In this document: one piece after another, positions 1-8,951 of the stretch
How the letters are laid out: each line of letters starts with the position of its first letter
Numbering within the stretch: the first letter of the stretch is position 1
NCBI GenBank assembly: GCA_030680355.1
Contig: JAUXVF010000006.1
Coordinates: 1-52,494 of the forward strand
DNA: 52,494 bases
Direction of reading: 5' to 3'
From: Caulobacter sp.
GTDB lineage: Bacteria; Pseudomonadota; Alphaproteobacteria; Caulobacterales; Caulobacteraceae
The notes under the pieces: generated by a model
Databases searched by the model: none
What the model was told of the DNA's origin: nothing
Seen by the model: only the letters and a program-made list of their open reading frames with translations
Translations under genes and position numbers: made by a program

Positions 1-93
1 GTGCGGCGCGCTCCGGTCTGCCCGGATGTCTGTTTGGGTAGGCTTGTGAGAGTGGGTAGATCGTCTCGCGCCGCGAAGTTCGTTTTCCGAGAG

Positions 94-125
94 CACCGGC
101 CGGGCGTTTGACGGCCTGGCCGGTG
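94..125. repeat. Perfect 8-bp inverted repeat, likely hairpin
   Basis: CACCGGCC at 94-101 and GGCCGGTG at 118-125 are exact inverted copies. The stem extends inward by three or four more pairs with one mismatch, leaving a small loop around 106-113. No T-run follows on either strand, so it is not a textbook intrinsic terminator. It could end an upstream gene outside the window or be part of a structured leader. Confidence 0.5.
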
Positions 126-159
126 TCGCCCCTCGACGGGCAGGCGGTGATACGAAGGC

Positions 160-266
160 ACCGTCCCGGACCGCGACGGTAACCCCCCGCCGCCTGTCCC
201 CGTTCGAACCTCATCCCCGTCGCCGCAAGGTCGTATGGCCATACGCCCTCCCCATGCGACGGGGAC
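160..266 (+). other. Nested and mutually exclusive stems in the leader of the EAL gene
   Basis: Several perfect stems overlap here. ACCGTC (160-165) pairs with GACGGT (175-180). A 10-bp stem pairs 214-223 with 256-265 and encloses the 14-bp palindrome 232-245. The right arm (ACGGGGAC, 259-266) can instead pair with GTCCCCGT at 196-203, so the two long stems exclude each other. Competing stems of this kind are typical of attenuators or cis-acting RNA switches. I do not recognise a known riboswitch core, so a structured leader is an inference from pairing alone. Confidence 0.35.
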
Positions 267-304
267 GGGAGAGAGTATGCGGCGGGTTCAGAGGGGGAGG
301 AAAA

Positions 305-442
305 ATGTCGGAGAACACACGGCGACGTACGGCCGAAAGCACGGAAAATCAGCGGGATGGGCGCGGCGATCTGATCTCCACACCGCGAACGGTCTTCTCT
401 GCCGGGCGGCCGAAGACAAACGCCCCGGCCCGTTTGGGGTAG
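305..442 (+). CDS. Possible 45-codon leader ORF
   Basis: An ATG at 305 follows a strong Shine-Dalgarno tract (GGGGGAGG, 293-300) and opens a 45-residue frame ending in TAG at 440-442. The product would be basic and polar with no signal peptide or membrane segment. Third-position GC is only about 70%, close to non-coding background here, so codon use does not support it. It lies between the structured leader and the EAL gene start at 529. It could be a leader peptide or a chance frame. I do not recognise a family. Confidence 0.25.
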   Translation: MSENTRRRTAESTENQRDGRGDLISTPRTVFSAGRPKTNAPARLG

Positions 443-528
443 CGAATGCGGCGTCAGGTCGCACGGTTGGCAACGTGGACTTAAGGCTGATCTGCGAGGG
501 TGCGGCGTTCCCCAAGGGAGAGTTCGCC

Positions 529-2148
529 TTGTCCATCGCCGCCCGCCGACTGCTCGGCCTTGCCTTCGCCAACGCCGACGTCCTGCTCGAGATGAGCGGG
601 GACGGGGTGATCACCCTGGCGTTGGGCGCCGCGCAGTCGACGCTGGGCGCCAATGAAGCCGCCCTGATGGGCCAGACGTGGCGGGCGCTGGCGGTCGACA
701 CGGACCGCGCCATGCTCGACGCCCTGCTGGTCGGGCTGGAAGACGGCGTGCGCCGCGCGCCGGTCATCGCCCGGGTGGCCGGACAGCCCGGCCGGGCTGT
801 CTCGATCAGCGCCCGCCGCCTGCCCGACAACGAAGGACGGGTGTCCTGCGCCATCCTCGCCGCCCATCCGCCCCGCGCCGCCGGCACCCAGGACGGCCTG
901 TTTGATCGCGAGGGGTTCGAGGCCGCCACCCGGGCCTATACCGACGCCGCCCGGACCACCGGTCAGCAGCTTGAGCTGGCCATGGTCGAGGTCGACGGCC
1001 TGACAGACGCCCGGGCGGCGCTCGACCCCGAAGCGGGCGCGGCCCTGCAACGCAGCGTCGCCGGAGCCCTGCGCGCCGAATCCTTTCAGGGCGCCGGCGC
1101 GGCGCGACTGAGCGAGGACCGGTTCGCCATCCTGCGGGAACAGGGCGAGACCGCCGCGACGATGATCAAACGCCTGACCAAGGTGATGAGCGCCTGCCCC
1201 GGCGGCGAGTCCCTGGGCGCGGCGGCCCATACGGTCGTGCTCGACTCGGCGTCGCCAGCCCGGCTGGCCCGGGCGCTGCGGTACGCGCTCGACGACTTCA
1301 TCCAGGAGGGTCTCAAGGACCTGCCGCCCGCCTCCCTCTCGCAGGCCATGGACCGTTCGGTGCGGCGCACCCTGGCCCGGGCCGGTGAACTGGGCACCGC
1401 CGTCAGCCAGCGGCGGTTCACCCTCGCCTACCAGCCGGTGGTCAATATGAAGACCGGCCAGGCGCATCACCATGAGGCCCTGGTCCGGTTCGAGGGCGGC
1501 GACAGCCCCTTCGCCATGATCCGCATGGCCGAGGAATTCGACATGATCGAGGAGCTCGACCAGGCCGTGGTCGAGCAGGTCGCCCGACAGATCAAGGGCG
1601 ACAAGACCGGCAAGCTCAAACTGGCCGCCAACGTCTCCGGCCGGTCGATCGGCAGCGAGGTGTTCGTCGCCGGGCTTGAGCGGATGATCAAGGCCGACGA
1701 CCGTCTGAGGAACCGACTCATCTTCGAGGTCACCGAAAGCGCGGCGATCGAGGACCTGGCCATCGCCGATCGCCATATCCAGACTCTTCGGGGCCTCGGC
1801 TGCGTGGTCTGTCTCGATGATTTCGGGGCCGGCGCGGCCTCCTTCGCCTATCTGCAACGGCTGAAGGTCGACATCGTCAAGATCGACGGCCGCTACGTAC
1901 GGGACCTGGCCAGCGGCGGCCGTGACGGCACGCTGGTGAAGCATCTGGTGCAGCTCTGCCAGGAGCTGAAGGTGCAGACCGTGGCTGAAATGGTCGAGAC
2001 GCGGGAAATCGAGGAAGCCGCCCTGCACGCCGGCGTCGATTTCGCGCAAGGCTGGCTCTATGGCCGCCCCTCCGACCGCCCCGAGGCGCCCATCGTCGCC
2101 AAACCCGTCTCCGGCCGCCGGACCGGAACCACCGACGACTGGCGCTGA
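529..2148 (+). CDS. EAL-domain c-di-GMP phosphodiesterase with degenerate GGDEF-like region
   Basis: Putative cyclic-di-GMP phosphodiesterase or c-di-GMP receptor, probably cytosolic because no membrane segment is visible. From the N-terminus there is a PAS-like region (about residues 15-110), a GGDEF-like region (about 125-250) whose signature has decayed to SEDRF near residue 195, and a C-terminal EAL domain. The EAL catalytic set looks complete: EALVR with Glu near 316, AANVS, FEVTES, DDFG near 430, VKIDG and an AEMVE/QGW end. That favours an active hydrolase with an inactive cyclase region. I chose the TTG start at 529 because AAGGGAGAG lies at 514-522 and typical codon use begins there. 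An ATG at 235 would add 98 atypical residues. It is not TipF-like, since TipF is membrane-anchored. Confidence 0.85.
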   Translation: MSIAARRLLGLAFANADVLLEMSGDGVITLALGAAQSTLGANEAALMGQTWRALAVDTDRAMLDALLVGLEDGVRRAPVIARVAGQPGRAVSISARRLPDNEGRVSCAILAAHPPRAAGTQDGLFDREGFEAATRAYTDAARTTGQQLELAMVEVDGLTDARAALDPEAGAALQRSVAGALRAESFQGAGAARLSEDRFAILREQGETAATMIKRLTKVMSACPGGESLGAAAHTVVLDSASPARLARALRYALDDFIQEGLKDLPPASLSQAMDRSVRRTLARAGELGTAVSQRRFTLAYQPVVNMKTGQAHHHEALVRFEGGDSPFAMIRMAEEFDMIEELDQAVVEQVARQIKGDKTGKLKLAANVSGRSIGSEVFVAGLERMIKADDRLRNRLIFEVTESAAIEDLAIADRHIQTLRGLGCVVCLDDFGAGAASFAYLQRLKVDIVKIDGRYVRDLASGGRDGTLVKHLVQLCQELKVQTVAEMVETREIEEAALHAGVDFAQGWLYGRPSDRPEAPIVAKPVSGRRTGTTDDWR

Positions 2149-2263
2149 CCCGGCGCCGCGATCGGGGCGGCGAGCGGCCCTGTCGATTTCACCTGCGCCT
2201 GCCTCTATGGTCGCGGCGAGGGCGGATCTCGACCGCCAGGGCCGCGACTCCCAAGGATCCCGG

Positions 2264-2998
2264 ATGAGCCGAAACGCCGTTCTGCTGCTGGCCGCCTGGG
2301 TGCTGAGCGGCGCCGCCCTGGTCCTGCTGAAAAGCCCGCCGGGATTTCTGACCTTCCTGTTTGTCATGCTGGGCTGGGTCGTGGCCCTGGCGGTGCATGA
2401 ATTCGGCCACGCCTTCATCGCCTGGCAGGCCGGCGACCACACCGTGACGGACAAGGGCTATCTGTCGTTCGATCCGCTGAAATACACCGACCCGGCGACC
2501 AGCATCATCATTCCGGTCGTCGTGCTGGCCATCGGCGGCATCGCCCTGCCCGGCGGCGCGGTCTATCTGCGCGAGGACCTGATGCGCAGCCCGGCCTGGC
2601 GGTCGGCCGCCTCGCTGGCCGGCCCGGTCGGCACCCTGATCGCCCTCATCGTGCTGTCGCTGCTGCTCGCCGCCGGCGGACCGGCGATCCGGACCGGCGC
2701 CCTGGGCCCGGCGATCGCCGTCCTGGCCCTGTTCCAGGCCATGGCCCTGATCTTCAACCTGCTGCCGGCGCCGGGCCTGGACGGCTATGGCGTGATCCGG
2801 CCGCTGCTGCCGCCGACCGTGCGGGCGCGGCTTGAACCCCTTGAGCGGTTCGCCATCTACGCCCTGATCGCGGTGGTCTTCTTTGTTCCCGGCGCCTCGG
2901 GCCTGCTGATCGGCGGCGCCGCCAGCCTGGCGGCCCTGTTCGGCGTCGACATCAACCTCATCGTCCAGGGCTGGGACAGTTTCGAGTTCTGGCGTTAA
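2264..2998 (+). CDS. M50 family membrane metalloprotease (site-2-protease type)
   Basis: Integral membrane zinc protease of 244 residues with several hydrophobic segments. The zinc-binding HEFGH motif lies in the second membrane segment (about residues 44-48), and the second M50 signature NLLPAPGLDG is near residue 167, supplying the third metal ligand Asp. There is no PDZ domain, so this is the short rhomboid-sized M50 type and not RseP. The start at 2264 follows AAGGAT at 2253-2258. A longer frame back to 2060 overlaps the EAL gene and reads as Pro/Ala-rich noise. Its substrate is unknown. The stop codon overlaps that of the convergent DUF885 gene. Confidence 0.85.
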   Translation: MSRNAVLLLAAWVLSGAALVLLKSPPGFLTFLFVMLGWVVALAVHEFGHAFIAWQAGDHTVTDKGYLSFDPLKYTDPATSIIIPVVVLAIGGIALPGGAVYLREDLMRSPAWRSAASLAGPVGTLIALIVLSLLLAAGGPAIRTGALGPAIAVLALFQAMALIFNLLPAPGLDGYGVIRPLLPPTVRARLEPLERFAIYALIAVVFFVPGASGLLIGGAASLAALFGVDINLIVQGWDSFEFWR

Positions 2999-4839
2999 GC
3001 CCGGGCGGCGGCGATGTAGTTGTCGACCACCTTTTCCAGCACCGTCAGCGGCGCCGCGCCCGACAGCAGGCAGGCGTCGTGGAAGCGGCGGATGTCGAAG
3101 CGGCGGCCCAGCGCCTTCCTGGCCTTGTCGCGCAGGCGCAGGAACTCGATCTTGCCGACCATGTAGCTGCAGGCCTGACCGGGCCAGACGACATAGCGCT
3201 CGATCTCGGTGATGGCGCTGGCTTCCTGGTCGCCGATATTGTCGATGTAGTATTTCAGCGCCTTCTCACGGCTCCAGCGCTTGGCGTGCATGCCGCTGTC
3301 GACGACCAGCCGCACGGCCCGGAACATGGCGTCGTGCAGCATGCCGATCTGGCCGACCGTATCGCCCTCGTACATGCCCATCTCGACGGCCAGTTCCTCG
3401 GCATAGAGGGCCCAGCCCTCCTGATAGCCGGAGAAGCCGATCATCTTGCGGATCAGCGGCAGGTCGCCGGCCTCGTTGCTGAGGGCGATCTGCAGATGGT
3501 GGCCCGGAATCGCCTCGTGCCAGGTCAGGGTCGAGAGGGTGAAGCGCGGCTGTTCGGCGGTGTCGCGCAGATTGATCCAGTAGATGCCCGGCCGCGATCC
3601 ATCGAGGCTCGGCGAATTGTAGTAGCCGCCCGGAGCGCCGGCCTCGATGGCCTTGGGCACCCGGCGGATCTCCAGCGGCGCCTTGGGCAGCTGGCCGAAG
3701 TATTTCGGCAGTCTGGGCGTGATGGCCGCGACCCTGGCGTTGAGGTCTCCGATCAGCTGCACCTTGCCCTCATCGGTGTTGGGGTAGTGCTGTTTGGGAT
3801 CGGCGTACATCTGACGGAACCGCTCGCCGACCGTGCCGCTGGCGTAGCCCGCCTTGCGCATCAGCCTGTCGGCCTGGGCGCCGAGGCTGGCGACCATCGC
3901 CAGGCCCGTGCGGTGGATCTCGTCGGGGGTGATCTTCGAGGTCGTGTAGCTCTCCAGGGCCGTGAGGTAGTAGTCCTCGCCCTTGGGCAGGCGCCAGACG
4001 CCGGCGTCGTGAACGGCGCCGGCGCGCCAGCCCCTGAGCAAGTCCGCCTGACGCTCGAGGGCCGGCCGCACCTTTTCCGCATAGAGCCGGCCGGCCTGGC
4101 CGGCGTAGTCGCCCGGGATGGCCTTGTCCTTCGTCCGGCGGGCGACCGACGTCACCAGGGGCGAGGACTCGACCGCGACGCCGAGCATTGACTGGAACTG
4201 ACCCAGGGCCCCGTCGATGATGAAGTCGGCGGGTACGACGCCGAGGGCCGCGTCATGGCGGGCGACCTCGACCTCCTGGTCCAGCATCCGGCCGAAACCC
4301 TCCAGACGGGCGAGATAGGCGTCGGCGTCGGCCCGGGTGTCGATGACATGCTGGCTGTCGAGGAAGTCGGGCACCTGCTGGTAGGCGCCTGTCAGCTGGC
4401 TGATCACATAGGGCGCGCCGCCATAGGCCCCATTGTAGTCAAACCGCCGCGAGAATTCGTCGCCAACGGCGAGGACGAACTCGACGGTGTCGTAGTTGAC
4501 GCCGTCCATGCCGGTCAGGGCGCCGCGATCGATAGCCCGCAGACTGGCGAGCTGCTCGGCGCCGAGGGCGGCGTTTTCCTTCTGCGCGACCAGGGAGACA
4601 TCGGACAGCGCCGACCTGGTCCAGGCCAGATCGCCCTTGTCGAGGCCAAGGCCGGTGGTGGTTTCAGGCGAGCGTCGCAGCTGCCGGGCGACGATGTCGT
4701 CGAACAGGGCCTTCATCCTGGCCGTGGCGGCCGGGTCGCTGGCCGCGAGCGGGGCGGCGAAGACAGCCGTCGGGGAAATGACGGCGGCCACCGCCGTGGC
4801 GGCGACGGCGGAGAAGAGCAGTTCGCGGCGATTTTGCAT
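2995..4839 (-). CDS. DUF885 family secreted metallopeptidase
   Basis: Predicted exported zinc peptidase of 614 residues. The N-terminus (MQNRRELLFSAVAATAVAAV) is a Tat-like signal with twin arginines and a hydrophobic stretch ending near AFA. The HEAIPGHH motif typical of DUF885 enzymes lies in the C-terminal half, with a downstream Glu-rich helix (QEGWALYAEE) that probably supplies the third zinc ligand. The length is normal for the family, which is related to the M32-like gluzincins. Extending the frame to 4902 adds 21 residues ahead of the signal peptide, so 4839 is preferred, although the ribosome binding site is weak. It appears monocistronic, bounded upstream by the cckA terminator hairpin and ending tail-to-tail with the M50 gene. 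Confidence 0.85.
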   Translation of the reverse strand: MQNRRELLFSAVAATAVAAVISPTAVFAAPLAASDPAATARMKALFDDIVARQLRRSPETTTGLGLDKGDLAWTRSALSDVSLVAQKENAALGAEQLASLRAIDRGALTGMDGVNYDTVEFVLAVGDEFSRRFDYNGAYGGAPYVISQLTGAYQQVPDFLDSQHVIDTRADADAYLARLEGFGRMLDQEVEVARHDAALGVVPADFIIDGALGQFQSMLGVAVESSPLVTSVARRTKDKAIPGDYAGQAGRLYAEKVRPALERQADLLRGWRAGAVHDAGVWRLPKGEDYYLTALESYTTSKITPDEIHRTGLAMVASLGAQADRLMRKAGYASGTVGERFRQMYADPKQHYPNTDEGKVQLIGDLNARVAAITPRLPKYFGQLPKAPLEIRRVPKAIEAGAPGGYYNSPSLDGSRPGIYWINLRDTAEQPRFTLSTLTWHEAIPGHHLQIALSNEAGDLPLIRKMIGFSGYQEGWALYAEELAVEMGMYEGDTVGQIGMLHDAMFRAVRLVVDSGMHAKRWSREKALKYYIDNIGDQEASAITEIERYVVWPGQACSYMVGKIEFLRLRDKARKALGRRFDIRRFHDACLLSGAAPLTVLEKVVDNYIAAARA

Positions 4840-4881
4840 GTGCGGCGCCCCTGGGCAAAACAGGTTTTCAAAAGGCCTAGG

Positions 4882-4911
4882 CCGGCCGCGCGAACGCGGC
4901 AACGCGGCCGG
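4882..4911 (-). terminator. Hairpin downstream of cckA, likely terminator
   Basis: CCGGCCGCG (4882-4890) and CGCGGCCGG (4903-4911) form a perfect 9-bp GC stem with a 12-nt loop. Read in the direction of cckA, it lies 46 bp past the cckA stop and is followed a few bases later by a short T run (GGCCTTTTG). This suits an end to the fliQ-fliR-flhB-cckA transcript before the next minus-strand gene. A weak T-tract is the reason for caution. Confidence 0.5.
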
Positions 4912-4956
4912 AATTAATTCGCTGTAATGCCGGATCAGGGCGACGGCGTGGCGGCG

Positions 4957-7077
4957 TCAGGCCACGGCCTGGAGCTGCTGCTTGACCCGTTCGGCGAGGG
5001 TCTTGATGTCCAGCGGCTTGGGCAGGAAGGAGACGCCGGTCTCACCTTCGAGCAGGTCGGAGAACTCGGCCTCGGCGTAGCCGCTGATGAACATCACCGG
5101 CGCGCCGCCAAGGTGGATGCGCGCCTTTTTCAGCAAGGTCGGGCCGTCCATGCCGGGCATCATCACATCGCTGATCAGCAGGTCGATCTTGCCGGCGTGC
5201 TGTTCCGCCAGGATCAGGGCCTCTTCACCGTCGGCCGCCTCGATGACCTCGTAACCACGGCGACGCAGCAGCCGGGCGGCGATGCCCCTGACCGCTTCCT
5301 CGTCCTCGACGAACAGGATGCGGCCGTTGCCCGACAGATCCCGCGCCGGACGGGGATGGCTGACCGTGGCGGCCGGGGCCGTCACCGGCCGCGTCGCCAG
5401 GCCGCCGGCGTGGACCGGCAGGAAGATGCGGAAGGTCGCGCCCTCCCCTTCCGGACTCTCGACGTGGATCCAGCCGTCGGACTGTTTGACGATGCCGTAG
5501 ACCTGGGCCAGGCCAAGGCCGGTGCCCTCGCCGACCGGCTTGGTGGTGAAGAAGGGGTCGAAGATCTTGCTCAGAACGTCGGCCGGAATGCCGGGCCCGT
5601 CATCACAGACCTCGATCATGGCCAGGTCGCCCATGGGCGTGGCCGCATAGCCCAGGGCCGCCGCTTCCGCCGGCGCGACACGGGCGGTGCGCACCTTGAT
5701 CAGACCGCCGCCCTTGGCCGCCTGCAAGGCGTCCTGGGCGTTCAGGGTCAGGTTCATCACCGCGATCTCGAGCTGGCCCTTGTCGACCTTCACCAGCGGC
5801 AGGTCCCGGCCGTAGCTGGTTTCCAGCCTGACGTTCTCACGCAGCAGCCGGCGCAGCAGCACCTCGAAATCGCTGATCGTCTCGCCCAGGTCGAGCACTT
5901 CGCGCTGCAGGGTTTCCTGGCGCGAATAGGTCTTCAGCTTGCGAACCAGATCGGCGGCGCGGGCCGCCGTGCCCTTGATCGCCGAGAGCCCTTCATAGCT
6001 GGGGTCGCCCAGCGGATGGCGCTCGAGAAGCTCGTCCAGACGCAGTTGGATGGCGGTCAGCAGATTGTTGAAATCGTGCGCGATGCCGGCCGCCATCTGG
6101 CCGATGGCCTGCATCTTCATGCTCTGGGCCAGCTGCAGCTCGATCTGCTTCTGTTCGGTGACGTCGACCAGATAGGCGACCAGACGGCCGTCGGTCCGGG
6201 CGAGGTAGAGGTGGGCGATCTGTTTGGGGTCGTGGGCCAGCCGCACCTCGATGGGGCCGGCGCGGCCTTCCCCGGCGCCGAAGCCCGCGTCGATGCGCGA
6301 TCCGGCGTCGACGAGGTCGCCGAAGGTCAGGCCGGCCGCCGCGCGGCCGCCGGTCATGTCGGTCAACGCCGGATTGGCCTCGAGGATGACCGCCGAAAAG
6401 ACCTCGGGACCCTCCAGCATCGCCGCGCCGAAGGGCGAGGCGGCGGCGTAGGCGTCAAGAGTCGAAGGGCCCATCGGCCGCGGCGCGGCGGCGGGCGTGG
6501 CCGCGACCGGCGCGGCGGTCAGGCGAAGGCGTTCGGCGCCGTGGGTGTCCAGTCGCAGCAGAAACCGGCCCTGCCCCAGCGGCGACACGGCCAGGGGCCA
6601 TTCGTCCTGGTCGACCCTCAGGGCCGCCTGCCCCGTTTCGCCCTTTCGCGCCCGGGACAGGGCGGCGAACAGGCCGGGGGCGGCGTGACCATTGCGCGGC
6701 AGGCGTTTCATGTCGCCCAGGGCGGCGCGCCAGGAGGCGTTGGCGGCGTGAACCCGACCGTCGGGACCGGCCACCGCGGCGGCTTCGCCGAGGGCCTCGA
6801 TGAAGGTCTCGATGGTCTCGTCCTCGACGTCGGCCGGACGATTGGTGTTGCGGAAGGCCAACAGACCCAGAAAGGCGACGCCCGCCAGGCCGATGAGCAG
6901 CAGAACGCCGGCCACGGTCTCCGGGCCGGCCTTCCAAGCCTGAACCCCGGCAAAGCCGACAGCCAACAGGAAAAAGCCGCCCGCTGCCCAGGTCAGGGGG
7001 TCAAAACGCCGCTCACGCGGCTCAATCGGCGCAGCGTCGGCCATTAGTCCTGCCGGGTTGGCGGTCGAATCACTCAT
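4957..7077 (-). CDS. cckA: Cell-cycle hybrid histidine kinase CckA
   Basis: Hybrid sensor kinase of 706 residues that phosphorylates ChpT, and through it CtrA and CpdR, at the cell pole. Visible parts: two N-terminal membrane segments (about 30-50 and 53-75), two PAS-like regions (about 88-185 and 205-310), a dimerisation/phosphoacceptor helix with [10 protein letters not shown] (His334), an ATPase domain with N-box [10 protein letters not shown] (about 442-451), CDDGPGIP, the FDPFFTTKP loop and GTGLGL, and a C-terminal receiver with EDEE near 591 and phosphoacceptor Asp637 in [12 protein letters not shown]. Length and layout match CckA of Caulobacter. It starts 12 bp after the flhB stop on the same strand, so it is probably co-transcribed with fliQ-fliR-flhB. 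A second ATG at codon 12 is an alternative start. Confidence 0.95.
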   Translation of the reverse strand: MSDSTANPAGLMADAAPIEPRERRFDPLTWAAGGFFLLAVGFAGVQAWKAGPETVAGVLLLIGLAGVAFLGLLAFRNTNRPADVEDETIETFIEALGEAAAVAGPDGRVHAANASWRAALGDMKRLPRNGHAAPGLFAALSRARKGETGQAALRVDQDEWPLAVSPLGQGRFLLRLDTHGAERLRLTAAPVAATPAAAPRPMGPSTLDAYAAASPFGAAMLEGPEVFSAVILEANPALTDMTGGRAAAGLTFGDLVDAGSRIDAGFGAGEGRAGPIEVRLAHDPKQIAHLYLARTDGRLVAYLVDVTEQKQIELQLAQSMKMQAIGQMAAGIAHDFNNLLTAIQLRLDELLERHPLGDPSYEGLSAIKGTAARAADLVRKLKTYSRQETLQREVLDLGETISDFEVLLRRLLRENVRLETSYGRDLPLVKVDKGQLEIAVMNLTLNAQDALQAAKGGGLIKVRTARVAPAEAAALGYAATPMGDLAMIEVCDDGPGIPADVLSKIFDPFFTTKPVGEGTGLGLAQVYGIVKQSDGWIHVESPEGEGATFRIFLPVHAGGLATRPVTAPAATVSHPRPARDLSGNGRILFVEDEEAVRGIAARLLRRRGYEVIEAADGEEALILAEQHAGKIDLLISDVMMPGMDGPTLLKKARIHLGGAPVMFISGYAEAEFSDLLEGETGVSFLPKPLDIKTLAERVKQQLQAVA

Positions 7078-7089
7078 TCATCTTACTCG

Positions 7090-8193
7090 TTAAAGCGCCC
7101 GGGCGCGTGGGCCGGCGGATTTCACCTGGCGGCGCTGGGCCGCGGCCATGATGAAGCCGATGATCTTGGCCACCGCCTCGAAGTGGGATTCGGGAATCTG
7201 CTGGTCGAGCTCGACCGCGGCGTAGAGGGCGCGAGCCAGCGGCGGGTCTTCGATAATCGGCACGTCGTTTTCCTCGGCGACGGCGCGAATGCGCAGGGCC
7301 ACCTCGTCCAGACCCTTGGCCACGCACATCGGCGCGCCGCCTTCGCCGGCCTCGTAACGCAGAGCCACGGCGTAGTGGGTCGGGTTCATCACCACCACAG
7401 TGGCCTTGGCCACGTTCTGCATCATCCGGCGCCGGGCCCGCTCGGCCCGCATTTGCTTTTGCTTGGCCTTGATGTGCGGATCACCGTCGGACTGCTTGTA
7501 CTCGTCCTTCAGTTCCTCGCGGCTCATGCGCATGCGTTTGGTGAAGCGCATGCGCTGCCACATCCAGTCGGCGCCCGCGGTCACCGCCAGGAAGGTCAGC
7601 ACCGCGTAGAACAGCGCTTTCAGGAGATCCGCGCCCAGAGGCAGGAGGGCGCTGGGCTCCATCGCGGCCAGTTCGCTGAGCTCAACCGCCCGCCCTTTCA
7701 GGGCCATCCAGGCGACACCGGCGGTGAGCAGGACCTTGGCCGCCGACTTGATGAACTGAACCAGGCCGTCGACGCCGAAGATGCGTTTGAAGCCCTCCAT
7801 CGGGGAGATCTTCTTGAAGCTCGGCTTCATCTTCTCGCCGGTCCAGAGCAGACCGGTCTGAAAAAGGTTGCCGGCCACCCCGGCCAGGGCCGCGCCCGCC
7901 AGAACCGTCGCCAGAAGCGGCGTCGCCGCCAAGGCCGCCTGACGCGTCACGATCATCACGCCGCCGCCGGACACGTCGATGTCGGCCGGATGGGCGATGA
8001 ACGGCAGCAGACCGACCGCCATGTCGCGCACCAGCCAGCCGCCGCCGATCGCCAGCACCGCGAAGGCCCCGAGCAGGGACGACAGCTGGGTGACGTCCTG
8101 GGACTTGGGTACGTCGCCCTTTTTGCGACCTTCCTCGAGTTTCTTGGGTGTCGGCTCTTCTGTTTTGGAGGCCGATTCATTTTCGCCGGCCAT
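7090..8193 (-). CDS. flhB: Flagellar type III export switch protein FlhB
   Basis: Export-gate component that controls the switch from rod/hook to filament substrates. The 367-residue protein has a charged N-terminus (KTEEPTPKKLEEGRKKGDV), four membrane segments in roughly residues 35-210, and a cytoplasmic C-terminal domain with the self-cleavage motif NPTH at 270-273. These match the family. The first base of its ATG codon is directly next to the fliR stop (TAG at 8194-8196), so translation is probably coupled. It is third in the fliQ-fliR-flhB-cckA order. Confidence 0.97.
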   Translation of the reverse strand: MAGENESASKTEEPTPKKLEEGRKKGDVPKSQDVTQLSSLLGAFAVLAIGGGWLVRDMAVGLLPFIAHPADIDVSGGGVMIVTRQAALAATPLLATVLAGAALAGVAGNLFQTGLLWTGEKMKPSFKKISPMEGFKRIFGVDGLVQFIKSAAKVLLTAGVAWMALKGRAVELSELAAMEPSALLPLGADLLKALFYAVLTFLAVTAGADWMWQRMRFTKRMRMSREELKDEYKQSDGDPHIKAKQKQMRAERARRRMMQNVAKATVVVMNPTHYAVALRYEAGEGGAPMCVAKGLDEVALRIRAVAEENDVPIIEDPPLARALYAAVELDQQIPESHFEAVAKIIGFIMAAAQRRQVKSAGPRARAL

Positions 8194-8946
8194 CTAGGTG
8201 AACACCGACAGCATGTCGCGGTAGCGACCGGTCCAGACCATGCCGATGACGCCCAGGCTCAGGGCGAAGACCGACAGGCCCAGCATGACCGACAGGGGGG
8301 CTGCGACGAAGAAGATCTGGAACTGCGGCATCGCCCGCCCGACCAGGCCAGCCGCTACGTTGAAGACCAGCGAGAACACGATGACCGGCCCGGCCAGCTG
8401 AACGCCCAGGGTGAAGGAATCGGCCACCGTCCGCACCGCGAGCGAGGCGGCGTCGGTCACCGGCAGCCCGTCGCCAAACGGGAACAGCCGGTAGGAGTTG
8501 AACATGGCCGCGAAAAACAGGTGGTGCAGGTTGGTCGTCATCACCAGAACCGTGCCCATCAGGATCAGGAAGGTGGAGATGGTCGAGCTGGGTTGAGCCT
8601 GGGTCGGGTTGGCCGTCTGGGCGAAACCCAGGGTCGTCTGGATGGCGATGATCTCGCCGGCCGCCGACAGGGAACCCATGAAGAGGCGGAGGATCGCCCC
8701 CATCATCAGCCCGATCAGGGTCTCGCGCAGCACCGCGCCGGCGGCCCCGCTCACGGTCGCGGGCACGACCAGATTCTGCGCCACCAGAGGGGTCAGAAGC
8801 AGAGCCAGAAGCAGGGCGAACGACAGGCGCACACGCGGCGGCACGCTGGTGTCGCCCAGTCCCGGCACAAGCATCACCATGGCGCCGATGCGCGCGAAGA
8901 CGAGACCGCCTGCGTAAACCTGGGCTGCTGTGGCGTAGGATTCCAC
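8194..8946 (-). CDS. fliR: Flagellar export gate protein FliR
   Basis: Membrane component of the flagellar type III export gate, expected to assemble with FliP and FliQ into the helical core. The 250-residue protein is almost all hydrophobic segments, with the usual GLGDTSVPPRVRLSFALLL stretch near the N-terminus and a PVIVFSLVFNVAAGL region. It starts with GTG at 8944-8946, five bases after the fliQ stop, and its stop abuts the flhB start. No clear Shine-Dalgarno sequence is visible, which fits translational coupling. Confidence 0.95.
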   Translation of the reverse strand: MESYATAAQVYAGGLVFARIGAMVMLVPGLGDTSVPPRVRLSFALLLALLLTPLVAQNLVVPATVSGAAGAVLRETLIGLMMGAILRLFMGSLSAAGEIIAIQTTLGFAQTANPTQAQPSSTISTFLILMGTVLVMTTNLHHLFFAAMFNSYRLFPFGDGLPVTDAASLAVRTVADSFTLGVQLAGPVIVFSLVFNVAAGLVGRAMPQFQIFFVAAPLSVMLGLSVFALSLGVIGMVWTGRYRDMLSVFT

Positions 8947-8951
8947 CCGGC

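Larger units (their letters stand above)
1..528. other. Non-coding leader region upstream of the EAL gene
   Basis: I find no convincing protein gene of normal size here. The frame of the EAL gene stays open back to an ATG at 235, but that stretch uses codons unlike the gene body (ATA, AGG, AGT, AAA) and that ATG sits inside a perfect palindrome (232-245). I therefore treat it as untranslated. The region is full of inverted repeats, listed separately, and holds one short reading frame at 305-442 with a good ribosome binding site. The promoter and any upstream gene are not resolved. Confidence 0.5.

Noticed and set aside
202..210. GTTCGAACC, similar to a tRNA T-loop
   Set aside because: The flanking bases do not form a T-stem and no anticodon arm or acceptor stem is visible.
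160..304. c-di-GMP (GEMM) riboswitch upstream of the EAL gene
   Set aside because: The conserved GEMM core sequences are not present. Only generic inverted repeats support structure here.
529..2148. Identity of the EAL protein as TipF
   Set aside because: TipF has N-terminal membrane segments and a coiled coil. This protein has neither and instead carries PAS-like and GGDEF-like regions.
481..2454. Minus-strand frame of 657 codons opposite the EAL gene
   Set aside because: Low-complexity antisense frame. The plus strand carries complete PAS/EAL motifs.
4927..7047. Plus-strand open frame as long as cckA (706 codons) lying opposite it
   Set aside because: Mirror of cckA in high-GC DNA. It has no recognisable domain, no ribosome binding site and low-complexity Gly/Ala/Asp composition.
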